A stretch of 64,000 nt of DNA from Paenibacillus agricola (GTDB lineage: Bacteria; Bacillota; Bacilli; Paenibacillales; NBRC-103111). Where the stretch lies: contig NZ_JAAOIW010000006.1 of assembly GCF_011440305.1 (NCBI RefSeq), positions 124,001 to 188,000 on the forward strand. The letters are read 5' to 3'. Position 1 is the stretch's first letter. Each line of letters starts with the position of its first letter. The notes beneath the pieces are model-generated. The model was not told where the DNA came from and ran no database searches. It saw nothing but the letters and a program-made list of their open reading frames with translations. A program made the position numbers and the translations under genes. Below are positions 53,394 through 62,578 of this stretch, in pieces.

Positions 53394-54845
53394 ATGAAAA
53401 TCGCAGTGGCAGGTATTTTTCATGAAACGAATACATTTGCTCCCGGGTTAACGAACCTAGATGCTTTCCATTCCGAATGGGTGTATGGTAATGATGCCTT
53501 TCTTAATCGGTACTCCAAGACCCGAACCTCAATGGGCGGTGTAGTGGACGCCATGCATGAAGCGGGGGCGGAACTTTCATGCGGTTTATACACAGCAGCA
53601 ACACCAAGCGGGATGGTGACAAGCGAAGCCGCGGCTGATTTGATTGCCGCAGCTGTCGAGTCGATTGACACATCGGCAGAGGGCGCGGTGGCCATCTTGC
53701 ACGGAGCTATGGTAGCTCAGGGGATTCCGGACATGGAAGGGGAATTCCTGCGGCAAGCCCGGGTCAAATTGGGACCCTCCAAGCCGCTAGCCGTGTTGTT
53801 GGATCTCCATGCTAATATAAGCCAGGAGATGGTATTGCAAGCCGATATCATCATTGGATACGATACTTATCCACATATCGACGCCTATGAAAGAGCGGTT
53901 GAAGCCGTAATGCTGTTGGTTCGGACCATTCGTGGCGAAATCCGGCCGGTGCTTGCTTTGGCACAGCCGGGTATGCTGATCGTGCCTCAAGTGATGCTTA
54001 CAGATGAAGAAGGGCCTATGAAGGAAATTATGAACCGTGCGTTTGCCATCGAACGCGAATCAAACGTGTTAAATGTTACAGTAGCAGGTGGATTTCCCTA
54101 CAGTGATATACCCGATGCGGGTGTAGCCTTCGTTGTAATGACGAACAATGATCCGTCCTTAGCTGAGTGCTACGCTGAAGAGCTTAAGCAAATGGCCTGG
54201 GATTTCAGGGAACGATTGCAGTATGAGGGCTGCCCAGCGAAGGAAGCGGTTGCCAAAGCAATGGCAATGCCCGACGGTCCTGTAATTCTTGTAGAAGGAT
54301 CAGATAATGTAGGTGCTGGAGCCCCTGCGGATGCAACGCATATTCTTATTCATCTGACCGATCCTCTGAAAAAAAGCTTAATCGTCATTCGGGATGAAGA
54401 AGCTGTTGCTATGGCGCAACGATTGGGTGTAGGTGAAGTTTTTGAAGGTGAGATCGGCGGCAAGAGTGATCATTTGCATGGCTCTCCGGTACGAGTAAAA
54501 GGAATAATAAGGACTTTGTTTGACGGCAAATATACGCATATCGGACCTTATATGACTGGAAATTGGGCCTATATGGGGAAAACTGCAGTGATCGAATCCG
54601 GTAGACTTACGGTGATTCTGACTGAAAATCGAACAGCTCCATGGGACATTGGACATGTAAGCTCCGTTGGCCTACGCCCGATAGATTTTCATATCATTGT
54701 TGTTAAGGCTGCGATTGCTTGGCGGACGGCATTTGGTCCGATTTGCCGTTCCATCATTTATGTAAACACTCCGGGCTGCTGCAGTTCTGATCTTACTCAT
54801 TTTCATTATGAGCAGCTTAGGCGCCCTATTTATCCTTTGAACTAA
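53394..54845 (+). CDS. M81-family metallopeptidase (MlrC/microcystinase C-like)
   Basis: A 483-residue protein of the M81 family. The N-terminal metal-site phrases are IFHETNTFAPG, ILHGAMVAQGIPDMEGEFL, LLDLHANIS and GYDTYPHIDAYERA; the C-terminal MlrC domain has VEGSDNVGAGAPADATHILIHL. MlrC of Sphingomonas opens linearised microcystin fragments at the Adda-glutamate bond; homologues are widespread and mostly untested. It has no signal peptide and so acts on imported peptides. The ATG at 53394 with AAAGGG 8 nt upstream is preferred over a GTG three codons before. Confidence 0.88.
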   Translation: MKIAVAGIFHETNTFAPGLTNLDAFHSEWVYGNDAFLNRYSKTRTSMGGVVDAMHEAGAELSCGLYTAATPSGMVTSEAAADLIAAAVESIDTSAEGAVAILHGAMVAQGIPDMEGEFLRQARVKLGPSKPLAVLLDLHANISQEMVLQADIIIGYDTYPHIDAYERAVEAVMLLVRTIRGEIRPVLALAQPGMLIVPQVMLTDEEGPMKEIMNRAFAIERESNVLNVTVAGGFPYSDIPDAGVAFVVMTNNDPSLAECYAEELKQMAWDFRERLQYEGCPAKEAVAKAMAMPDGPVILVEGSDNVGAGAPADATHILIHLTDPLKKSLIVIRDEEAVAMAQRLGVGEVFEGEIGGKSDHLHGSPVRVKGIIRTLFDGKYTHIGPYMTGNWAYMGKTAVIESGRLTVILTENRTAPWDIGHVSSVGLRPIDFHIIVVKAAIAWRTAFGPICRSIIYVNTPGCCSSDLTHFHYEQLRRPIYPLN

Positions 54846-54936
54846 TCTAATTATTTATTTTATTCTAATCCAATCACAGACTAACCGATCGTTTGCTGCG
54901 ATCTAATCATAAAACTTGATGAGGAGGCTGCACTTC

Positions 54937-56262
54937 ATGTTAACGATTGAACATTCTAAGTCTAAATATGAGCAAGCAAAAAAACATCTTGCCGGAGGCG
55001 TAGCCAGCTCGCTTCGAGCTTCGATGAAACCAATGCCGTTATATGCTGAATCTGCCCAAGGAGCACGTCTCCGCGATGTTGACGGCAATGAATATATCGA
55101 TTATTTATTAGGTTTTGGACCGTTGATACTAGGACATGCAAATGAGGAATTGACGAATTCGATTCTAGCTGCGATGCGTAAAGGCTACACGTATGGCCTG
55201 CAGCATGACGGGGAGATTGAGCTTGCCGACCTGTTAGTCGATATTCTACCTTGTGCCGACCGGGTTGCATTAAGCGGTTCCGGAACGGAAGCGGTGATGC
55301 TGGCACTGCGCCTTGCCCGGGCACATACGGGAAAACATAAAATTGTCCGTTTTACAGGGCATTACCATGGATGGTCGGATTCTATTTTTACCTCATTTCC
55401 AGGAGCAGGCCTAAGTGAATCCGTTACCAGCGAGGAAGCGTCCTCAGTCGTGCCACCTGGAACAATGGGGCAAAGTGTTAACAGCTTGAACGATATCATC
55501 CTTCTTCCGTGGAATGACCCCGATGTATTGGAATCTACTCTGCGATCCCATGCTTCGGAAATAGCTGCAGTCATCTCTGAGCCGGTGATGTGCAATTCGG
55601 GCTGCATCGTGCCAAAGCCAGGTTATTTGGAACTGATGCGCCAATTGACGGAAGAGCTGGGTATTGTGTTTATATTGGATGAAGTCATAACAGGGTTCCG
55701 ACTCGCCCAGGGAGGCGCACACGAAAGATTCGGAATTAAGCCAGACCTTGTTACCATAGGTAAAGCCATGGGCGGAGGCATCGCCATCAGCGCTGTCGCA
55801 GGCAAGGCAGAACTCATGAAATATATTGACACCTCCGCTGTCAGCCATCTAGGAACATTGAACGGTAATGGGGTTGCTACAGCAGCAGCACTTGCAACCA
55901 TTCGGGAGCTAGCCAAAAATAACGGATCTTCATATAGGCGTATGGAAGAATTGCTCGTATCGCTTTCTACAGGAATTCGTGTGCTTCTGCACAAACACAA
56001 TATACCAGGAGTTGTCAATCAAATAGGTCCTGTATTTCATATGATGTTCATCAACGAGCATGAAGTGAACGATTTCGATACTTTCAATAAAAGAGACGCT
56101 GGAAAATATGCCAAATTCGCGGAATTGATGCTTAGCGAAGGTGTGTTGCTTCGCCCGAACGGATTATGGTATGTATCGACGGCTCACGAGCAAGCGGATA
56201 TTGATGAAACTCTACTGGCTATCGATCGGGTTCTTGGGCAGCTTGATGAAGCCGTATATTGA
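54937..56262 (+). CDS. Class III aminotransferase, glutamate-1-semialdehyde aminomutase-like
   Basis: A 441-residue PLP enzyme, fold type I. It has ALSGSGTEAVMLALRLARAHTGKHKIV, FTGHYHGWSD, IFILDEVITGFRL, and the PLP lysine K276 in VTIGKAMGGGIAISAVAG. It resembles HemL but is longer in the middle and lies in a catabolic cluster, not a haem cluster. Beta-amino-acid aminotransferases are known in this subfamily, which would fit removal of the amino group from a beta-amino acid. The ATG at 54937 follows GAGGAGG by 9 nt. Confidence 0.85.
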   Translation: MLTIEHSKSKYEQAKKHLAGGVASSLRASMKPMPLYAESAQGARLRDVDGNEYIDYLLGFGPLILGHANEELTNSILAAMRKGYTYGLQHDGEIELADLLVDILPCADRVALSGSGTEAVMLALRLARAHTGKHKIVRFTGHYHGWSDSIFTSFPGAGLSESVTSEEASSVVPPGTMGQSVNSLNDIILLPWNDPDVLESTLRSHASEIAAVISEPVMCNSGCIVPKPGYLELMRQLTEELGIVFILDEVITGFRLAQGGAHERFGIKPDLVTIGKAMGGGIAISAVAGKAELMKYIDTSAVSHLGTLNGNGVATAAALATIRELAKNNGSSYRRMEELLVSLSTGIRVLLHKHNIPGVVNQIGPVFHMMFINEHEVNDFDTFNKRDAGKYAKFAELMLSEGVLLRPNGLWYVSTAHEQADIDETLLAIDRVLGQLDEAVY

Positions 56263-56490
56263 CACCGCTTATTGACAATACTCAGGAAACTGGGGAATAT
56301 TCTGAATCGGCGAGGTAATTTCTTGAAAAAAGAGGAGAATTAAAGGAATTTATACATCTGGTGAAGAAGAAATTAGATAAGCCACCCTTTCTAAACCGGC
56401 ACCCTCTATCTCACCTTCTCGTAGATCGCTATAAGGCCTTATTTAAAGACAAAGGATTTGCCGTATTTAGAGATTGGAGTGGATATATCC

Positions 56491-57315
56491 ATGGAACACA
56501 AAAAACAAGAAAAAATTGATAACGAAAAGGATAAACAGGATCGTTACTCCATTCATTCTGTTGAGAAAGCGCTAGATGTCATTGAAGCACTCTCCATTCG
56601 CGATTCGCTAAGCCTAATAGAGCTTGTCGAGTTGGTGAAGCAGCCGAAGTCCTCCTTATACCGGATTATTCTAACATTGGAAAAAAGGGGATTCATCAAC
56701 AGGAGTGACGAGGATGGAAAATACTGTCTCGGTTACAAACAGCTTGTCATTACGAAAAACCTGCTGGAGCGAAGCTCCTTGCGCGCAGCCGCACTAACGG
56801 AAATGAACAATCTGGTTCAAGCCTACGGGGATACTGTGAACCTTTGTGTGCTTTCGGAAGGTGAAATATTGTATATGGAGATTATAGAAGGAACCTACGC
56901 CCTGAGAATGACTGACAAGGTTGGCTCCAAGGCTCCGTTTCATGCAACCGCGACAGGCAAGATGATTGCGGCTCATCTCTCTGAGGAAGAAGTCATGCGC
57001 ATGATAGCCAAACATGGACTACCTGCTTTTACGCCGTATACAATTCAGGATCCCTCACAATTATTAAGTGAATTGGCCCATATCAAGGAGTTGGGCTATG
57101 CTGTGGACCGGGAAGAAATCGTGCAAGGAGCACGCTGTATCGCCACTCCTGTATTCAATATGTTTGGACGGATTGAAGGGGCAGTCAGCCTTTCTGGTGC
57201 CCTACATCGTTTTCCGGATGAAAAGATACCGGGTATCGCGCACAACATAATGGCTGCTGCATGGAGTATTTCGCAAAAATTAGGGTATGTCCACAAAAGC
57301 GAGTTAGTCGAATAG
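56491..57315 (+). CDS. IclR-family transcriptional regulator
   Basis: A 274-residue IclR protein. The N-terminal winged helix reads SVEKALDVIEALSIRDSLSLIELVELVKQPKSSLYRIILTLEKRGFINR, and the effector domain has DTVNLCVLSEGEILYMEIIEG, FHATATGKMIAAHL and GAVSLSGALHRF. GGAGTGG precedes the ATG at 56491. It lies last in the D-aminoacylase cluster, behind its own 228-bp gap and before two terminators, so it is probably the local regulator, sensing an intermediate of the pathway. Confidence 0.92.
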   Translation: MEHKKQEKIDNEKDKQDRYSIHSVEKALDVIEALSIRDSLSLIELVELVKQPKSSLYRIILTLEKRGFINRSDEDGKYCLGYKQLVITKNLLERSSLRAAALTEMNNLVQAYGDTVNLCVLSEGEILYMEIIEGTYALRMTDKVGSKAPFHATATGKMIAAHLSEEEVMRMIAKHGLPAFTPYTIQDPSQLLSELAHIKELGYAVDREEIVQGARCIATPVFNMFGRIEGAVSLSGALHRFPDEKIPGIAHNIMAAAWSISQKLGYVHKSELVE

Positions 57316-57355
57316 TTGTGTTACCCTTATACGACAACAATGTATATACAACGAT

Positions 57356-57397
57356 AAAAGGCTTCGCTGTCCAATCAGGACGGTGAAGCCTTTTGTT
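57356..57397 (+). terminator. Terminator after the IclR gene
   Basis: AAAAGGCTTC (57356-57365) pairs with GAAGCCTTTT (57385-57394), with an inner GTCC/GGAC stem, then GTTTCG. Confidence 0.85.
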
Positions 57398-57431
57398 TCG
57401 TAAAACGATCTTTATCCACTTATCCCAGTAG

Positions 57432-57460
57432 TAGCCCCTCGACTAGCCAAGGGGCTATTT
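57432..57460 (+). terminator. Second hairpin terminator
   Basis: TAGCCCC (57432-57438) and GGGGCTA (57451-57457), followed by TTTCTCGTTTTC. It backs up the terminator 35 bp upstream. Confidence 0.65.
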
Positions 57461-57548
57461 CTCGTTTTCAATTAGCTTTTAGTCTTCAAGCATGAGCCTC
57501 GCGTAAAGCTGGAAATTTTGTTATTCTTTACATGTAAGGAGGAAGATC

Positions 57549-58724
57549 ATGGATAATATACGAATTTGGAAATTAATTATTGGGGTTGTAGCTGTGCCTG
57601 TGATCTTGATAGCTGGTTTTTATACTATGCTATTAAGTGCTTTCTCTGGGGGAGGTAAATTTTATACACCGCTTGTGATTGTCACTACGATTGCCTTAAT
57701 CATTTTTATTGTGATGCGGCTGGGCAATTTCGTGAAGCCTAAGATCGTCTATCTCGTGTTCGGCTCGTTACTAAGCATCGGCTTATTGGTTGTAGGCGGA
57801 TACGAAGCCAATAAAGCGTACGATAGAAGCTTCGCTACCTTAAATGATCAAGGCGTCGATTTAAAGACTTACGAGCCTTTTGCCGAGGCTACAAAGGCGG
57901 TCAAGCTAGCGGAGCCATCGACCTTACTTATAAAGGAGAATCCACCCAAGCTGGACGGGGCAACGGCGTTATATCCACTCTATGCAGCATTCGCGCAGGC
58001 TGTATATCCCCCCAACAGGGAGTATGACCTGTTCAATAGCCCAGTCATTTCCACTAATACAGCGAATGCTTATGAACGCCTGCTGCGTGGCGAGTCTGAT
58101 ATCATATTTGCTGCCCAGCCCTCGGAGCGGCAATTAAGCGAAGCGAAGAGGCTGGGAATGGAGCTGAAGCTCACACCGATAGGACGGGAGGCGTTTGTTT
58201 TTTTCGTGCAGGTGGGTAATCCAGTGACAGGCCTCTCTACGAAGCAAATACAAGGAATTTATTCCGGCGCCATTACGAATTGGCGAGAGCTTGGCGGAGG
58301 CAGCTCAGCAATCCGCGCTTTTCAACGTCCTGAGAACAGCGGCAGCCAGACGATGCTGCAACGGTTTATGATGGGCAATCCCTTGATGAAGCCGCCTACT
58401 CAGGATGTGGCGAGTGGAATGGGGGGGATGATTGCGAAAACAGCCGACTATCGCAACTATCCGAATGCTATCGGTTATTCCTTCCTATATTTTGCCACGG
58501 AAATGGTCAATAACGGTGAAATCCGTTTGCTGCAGGTTGATGGTATTGCGCCTGATCGCAACTCGGTGAAGAATGGGGCGTATCCGCTGGCGGCGGAGTT
58601 TTACGCTGTGACTACCGATTCCAGCCATCCCCAAGTACAGCCGTTTATCCAATGGATTTTATCCGAACAGGGTCAGTGGATTGTGGAGCAAACCGGTTAT
58701 AGCGCTTTGGCGAAAGGCAGTTAA
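57549..58724 (+). CDS. Membrane-anchored PstS-like phosphate-binding-family protein
   Basis: A 391-residue protein with an unusual layout. Three hydrophobic helices at the N-terminus (about 8-33, 40-57 and 67-83) replace a signal peptide, then comes a PBP-like domain (about 105-390): LDGATALYPLYAAFAQAVYP, LLRGESDIIFAAQPSE, VFFVQVGNPVTGLSTKQIQGIYSGAITNWRELGG, RPENSGSQTMLQRFM and YSFLYFATEM. These are PstS ligand-pocket phrases. With no pst permease nearby it may be a phosphate sensor rather than a transporter part. TAAGGAGGAAG precedes ATG. Confidence 0.75.
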   Translation: MDNIRIWKLIIGVVAVPVILIAGFYTMLLSAFSGGGKFYTPLVIVTTIALIIFIVMRLGNFVKPKIVYLVFGSLLSIGLLVVGGYEANKAYDRSFATLNDQGVDLKTYEPFAEATKAVKLAEPSTLLIKENPPKLDGATALYPLYAAFAQAVYPPNREYDLFNSPVISTNTANAYERLLRGESDIIFAAQPSERQLSEAKRLGMELKLTPIGREAFVFFVQVGNPVTGLSTKQIQGIYSGAITNWRELGGGSSAIRAFQRPENSGSQTMLQRFMMGNPLMKPPTQDVASGMGGMIAKTADYRNYPNAIGYSFLYFATEMVNNGEIRLLQVDGIAPDRNSVKNGAYPLAAEFYAVTTDSSHPQVQPFIQWILSEQGQWIVEQTGYSALAKGS

Positions 58725-58741
58725 CAGGCTATGATTCTAAG

Positions 58742-58767
58742 AAACCGCAGCGCAATGCGGTTTTTTT
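58742..58767 (+). terminator. Terminator of the PstS-like gene
   Basis: AAACCGCA (58742-58749), 6-nt loop, TGCGGTTT (58756-58763), then TTTTG. Confidence 0.92.
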
Positions 58768-58903
58768 GTGTTTTTATAAAGTCTTTCCGCAAGCAGGACA
58801 CAATAGGTTTGCCAGAGACACAGTAGGTTAAGTGAAGACATATTGCGCTTCTTCGGATGGAGAAGATAATTGAAGACAATAGACAGTACAATGGGGATGG
58901 ATT

Positions 58904-59932
58904 ATGATCCGAAGCATACCGAGCAAGTCATACCAAGCAAGTCCACCTAGGCAGAAGGGAGATTCAATATTGAACGCAAAAGAAACTTCTATAAAGCAAA
59001 GCAGCCCACCCGTGATCGTGTCCAGGCTGACTCGTACAATCAGGCAACTCGCGATGAATCGTTGGATGTACGCCATGATGGTTCCAGGAATTTTGTACTT
59101 TGTTATCTTTAAATATGTCCCGATGTGGGGCGTTGTCATTTCGTTTCAGGATTATCAGCCTTTTCTCGGGATCAGCGGTAGCCAGTGGGTGGGCATGAAG
59201 CATTTTGAAAGGCTCTTCTCGTCACCGGATTTTTGGCTACTGTTTAAAAATACGTTAATGCTTTTTATTTGGGATTTAACCTTTGCTTTTTCTATCCCGA
59301 TTGTATTGGCGCTCATGTTGAACGAATTAAGGAGCCAGTTTTTCAAAAGAGCCGTACAAACGATGATATATATCCCGCATTTTATGTCATGGGTCATTGT
59401 CGTTTCATTGACGTACATTATGCTCACAACCGAAGGCGGCATCGTGAATGACCTGCTTGTGAAATGGGGTGGGGAGCCGGTCAATTTCATGCTGAGCCAA
59501 GGTTGGTTTCGCCCTTTGTACACGGTCCAAACGATTTGGAAAGAAGCAGGCTGGGGCACAATTATTTATTTGGCAGCGCTCTCAGGCGTCGATCAGCAGC
59601 TGTATGAAGCGGCGCGGATGGACGGGGCAAGTCGCTGGAAGCAAATGTGGCATGTCACGATTCCCGGAATTCGCAGCACGATTGTCGTTCTGCTCATCCT
59701 CAAGGTTGGCGACATGCTGGACCTCAGCTTCGACCATGTATTCCTGATGGTCAACTCGATGAACCGCGAGGTAGCCGACGTGTTCGACACATTCGTCTAT
59801 TTGACTGGTATATCCCAAGGGCAATTCAGCTACTCAACCGCAATCGGATTGTTCAAGTCGGCGGTCGGACTGGTCATGGTCGTTGCCGCAAACAAACTTG
59901 CCAAAATGCTGGGCGAAGAGGGGATTTATTAG
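58904..59932 (+). CDS. Sugar ABC transporter permease, LplB type
   Basis: A 342-residue permease of the LplB/YteP group of carbohydrate-uptake 1 transporters. After a cytoplasmic tail comes RWMYAMMVPGILYFVIFKYVPMWGVVISFQDYQPFLG, almost a family signature, and the EAA loop LYEAARMDGASRWKQMWHVTIPGI. ATG 58904 is used; a TTG at 58970 with AGGGAG 8 nt upstream would give a protein 22 residues shorter, closer to the usual size. First gene of a permease-permease-SBP operon followed by an AraC-type regulator. Confidence 0.88.
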   Translation: MIRSIPSKSYQASPPRQKGDSILNAKETSIKQSSPPVIVSRLTRTIRQLAMNRWMYAMMVPGILYFVIFKYVPMWGVVISFQDYQPFLGISGSQWVGMKHFERLFSSPDFWLLFKNTLMLFIWDLTFAFSIPIVLALMLNELRSQFFKRAVQTMIYIPHFMSWVIVVSLTYIMLTTEGGIVNDLLVKWGGEPVNFMLSQGWFRPLYTVQTIWKEAGWGTIIYLAALSGVDQQLYEAARMDGASRWKQMWHVTIPGIRSTIVVLLILKVGDMLDLSFDHVFLMVNSMNREVADVFDTFVYLTGISQGQFSYSTAIGLFKSAVGLVMVVAANKLAKMLGEEGIY

Positions 59933-59998
59933 CAATCGGAGGATTATTCCGGCCACGTAGCCGCACTCCTACCATTTTTCTAAGGAGGTTAACTGACT

Positions 59999-60874
59999 AT
60001 GCGCAAGCATACCCTAACTAGCCGTATATTTGATGGCTTTATCATTACTTTCATCACCTTGTATGCCGCAGTATGCATTCTGCCATTCATCCATATTGTT
60101 GCGGGCTCCTTCACCACAAGCGCAGAGCTGCTGCGTAAGGGCTTCGTGCTTATTCCTACCGAGTTTTCACTGGAGTCGTACCGGTATATTTTTTCAACAA
60201 ATAGATTGATCAGGAGTATGGGCGTGACTGTATACGTGACAGTCATCGGTACTATCCTAAATGTAGTTTTTACGGCACTTCTTGCCTACCCCTTGGCGCG
60301 GAAGGATGTGGCGGGACGCAGCTTCGTGCTGAAGATGGTAGTATTCACGATGCTTTTCAGTGGGGGAATGATTCCTTCCTTCTTGCTAGTCAAGCAGCTG
60401 GGACTTCTCAATACACTCTGGTCGCTTATGCTGCCTGGACTGATTGGGGCATTCATCCTAATTATTTTGAAAACGTTTTTTCAGCAGCTGCCGGACAGCA
60501 TAGAGGAATCGGCAAAAATAGACGGAGCCAATGACTTGCAAATCCTGTATAAAATTGTTCTTCCGCTTTCCATGCCTGCAGTTGCAACCATTTCGCTTTT
60601 TTATGCGGTGGCTCATTGGAACTCGTTTATGCAAGCTGTGCTTTACCTTAATAATTCCGAGCTCTGGCCGATTCAGGTATTGCTTCGCCAAATTATTCTA
60701 ATGTCTAGCGGCAACTTCGGCGATTCCAGTGTGATGGACGATGGAGCGATGCCTCCAGCGCAAACGGTCAAGATGGCGGTAATCGTAGTTGCTACCGTTC
60801 CGATCCTGCTGGTGTATCCATTCCTGCAAAAGCATTTCACCAAAGGCGCTATGCTCGGCTCGGTTAAAGGATGA
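59999..60874 (+). CDS. Carbohydrate ABC transporter permease, LplC/YtcP type
   Basis: A 291-residue permease: the first helix is in FIITFITLYAAVCILPFIHIVAGSFT, then ALLAYPLARKDVAGR, FSGGMIPSFLLVKQLGLLNTLWSLMLPG and the EAA loop SIEESAKIDGANDLQILYKIVLPLSMPAV. It pairs with the LplB-type permease. AAGGAGG lies 10 nt before ATG. As in other Paenibacillus Lpl systems no ATPase is encoded; a shared MsmX-type ATPase from elsewhere probably serves it. Confidence 0.9.
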   Translation: MRKHTLTSRIFDGFIITFITLYAAVCILPFIHIVAGSFTTSAELLRKGFVLIPTEFSLESYRYIFSTNRLIRSMGVTVYVTVIGTILNVVFTALLAYPLARKDVAGRSFVLKMVVFTMLFSGGMIPSFLLVKQLGLLNTLWSLMLPGLIGAFILIILKTFFQQLPDSIEESAKIDGANDLQILYKIVLPLSMPAVATISLFYAVAHWNSFMQAVLYLNNSELWPIQVLLRQIILMSSGNFGDSSVMDDGAMPPAQTVKMAVIVVATVPILLVYPFLQKHFTKGAMLGSVKG

Positions 60875-60916
60875 TTTCATCTTTTATATATGATTACAAA
60901 TTTATAGGAGGTCAAT

Positions 60917-62455
60917 ATGAAAACACTTACCAATCCCCGTTCTCTCAGTACCTTGACTTGCTTCACGTTGCTAACAGGTACTTTGCTTGCCGCTTGCTCT
61001 AGTAGTGCTACACAGCCAGGCGCCCAGCCTGCTGCTGGGGCAGATGCCGGCAGTAAAGCAGCTGAGCCGCTCAAAATTACGATGATGACAGCGCTCAATA
61101 AGCCGGAGCCGCCTAAAGCGGATAACCCGATGATCAAAAAGGTAGAAGAATTGACGAATACGAAGCTGACAATCAACTGGGTGCCTGCGAGTACGTATGC
61201 GGACAAATTGACCGCATCCATCGCTTCTTCGGATTTGCCAAATCTGCTGGTCGTCCTGTCTGCGAGTTTACGCAACCCGGTTATTTCTAATGCAGTGAGC
61301 TCAGGAGTTTTTTGGGATTTGACACCTTATTTGAACGATTATCCGAATTTGAAAACAATGAATCCGATTGTGGCCAATAACATCAAGTTTAACGGCAACA
61401 TATACGGGATTTCCCGTGACCGTGATCTGTCCCGCAATGCGATCATCATTCGCAAGGACTGGTTGGACACCCTGGGGCTCAAGGAGCCGAAGACATTGGA
61501 TGAGCTATATAATGTGGCCAAGGCATTTACGGAAAGTGATCCTGATAAGAACGGCAAAAAAGATACGTACGGCTTCACAGATTGGAAATCTATCACTACC
61601 TTCAGTAATGTGCTGGTCTGGATGGGCGGGCCCAACGGCTGGTCCGAGGAAAACGGCAAGTTGTCTGCCGACTATGTTGCGCCCGAATATTTGGAAGCGA
61701 TGAAATATATGCGCCGCCTGTATCAGGAGCAGCTGGTCAATAAAGATTTCCTGCTCGTCGATAAGGTCCAGATGCAGGATAACTTTGCTAAGGGCAAGGC
61801 AGGCTTGTATATCGGGGCTGCTGATGATATCGAAAAAATGCAGGATAATTTGATACAGCTAAGTCCCAATGCGAAGGTATCCTTCACCAATCGGATCAAT
61901 GGACCCAAGGGAGTGCGATCGGTGGGCGGCTCCGGGCATGAAGGCATCGTGATGGTTCCGAAGACTAGCGTAAAAACGGAAGCCGATTTGAAAAACATGC
62001 TCAAGTTCCTGGATTGGACCGCCGGTAAGGAAGGGGTAAATATATTGAAATGGGGCGTTGAGGGCGTTCAATATAAGCTGGAAAATGGAAAAGCGCAAGT
62101 TATCGACAGCAATAAATATATCGATGAATGGGAATCATACGGAGCTTCTTTAATGACACTTCGCACCTATGGTATTCCGATCATGACAACCGACCCAACT
62201 ACGGAAAGAACAGAGTTTATGCGTGCTGATAGCTCTGCGATTGCCGTCAGTAATCCTTCACAAGCGCTTGAATCGAAAACAAATGCCGAGGTTGGGGGCT
62301 CGATCAAGCAAAAAATCGAGGATGTGCGTAACCAATTCATTCTTGGGGCTGCTGATGAAACTGCATGGAAAGCAGCGGTTGAGAGCTGGCGAAAAGATGG
62401 CGGCGATAAAATTACCGAGGAATATAACGCACAATATAGCGCAGCTAAGAAATAA
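60917..62455 (+). CDS. Sugar ABC transporter substrate-binding lipoprotein, LplA type
   Basis: A 512-residue extracellular solute-binding protein of family 1, LplA/YtcQ group. Lipobox LLAACSS, then a Gly/Ala linker, and domain phrases NPMIKKVEELTNTKLTINWVP, GNIYGISRDRDLSRNAIIIRKDWLDTLGLKEPKTLDELY and PDKNGKKDTYGF. Such proteins bind oligosaccharides from plant cell walls or other polymers. AGGAGG precedes ATG by 7 nt. The sugar is not predictable. Confidence 0.9.
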   Translation: MKTLTNPRSLSTLTCFTLLTGTLLAACSSSATQPGAQPAAGADAGSKAAEPLKITMMTALNKPEPPKADNPMIKKVEELTNTKLTINWVPASTYADKLTASIASSDLPNLLVVLSASLRNPVISNAVSSGVFWDLTPYLNDYPNLKTMNPIVANNIKFNGNIYGISRDRDLSRNAIIIRKDWLDTLGLKEPKTLDELYNVAKAFTESDPDKNGKKDTYGFTDWKSITTFSNVLVWMGGPNGWSEENGKLSADYVAPEYLEAMKYMRRLYQEQLVNKDFLLVDKVQMQDNFAKGKAGLYIGAADDIEKMQDNLIQLSPNAKVSFTNRINGPKGVRSVGGSGHEGIVMVPKTSVKTEADLKNMLKFLDWTAGKEGVNILKWGVEGVQYKLENGKAQVIDSNKYIDEWESYGASLMTLRTYGIPIMTTDPTTERTEFMRADSSAIAVSNPSQALESKTNAEVGGSIKQKIEDVRNQFILGAADETAWKAAVESWRKDGGDKITEEYNAQYSAAKK

Positions 62456-62473
62456 TAATAGCTTGCTCTAGTG

Positions 62474-62510
62474 CCACCCTATCCAACAATGGCGTTTATT
62501 GGTGGGGTGG
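62474..62510 (+). terminator. Possible weak terminator between SBP and AraC genes
   Basis: CCACCC (62474-62479) pairs with GGGTGG (62505-62510), with an inner CCAACAA/TTATTGG-type stem. The following AAGCGTTTTGCTTTT is only partly T-rich, so it may reduce rather than stop transcription. Confidence 0.45.
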
Positions 62511-62578
62511 AAGCGTTTTGCTTTTCCAGAAGTAGTGGTAAACTGGTGCTGACATTACTTTTTGGAGAAAGGATACTC

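Noticed and set aside
54937-56262. Assignment of the HemL-like gene as the haem-pathway glutamate-1-semialdehyde aminomutase
   Set aside because: There are no other hem genes near. It sits in a catabolic cluster with a D-aminoacylase and RidA, so a catabolic aminotransferase role is likelier.
56361-56519. 52-codon GTG frame before the IclR gene (begins VKKKLDKPPF)
   Set aside because: The only ribosome binding site is a weak AAGGA 13 nt away, it overlaps the well-supported IclR start by 29 bp, and the product resembles no known protein.
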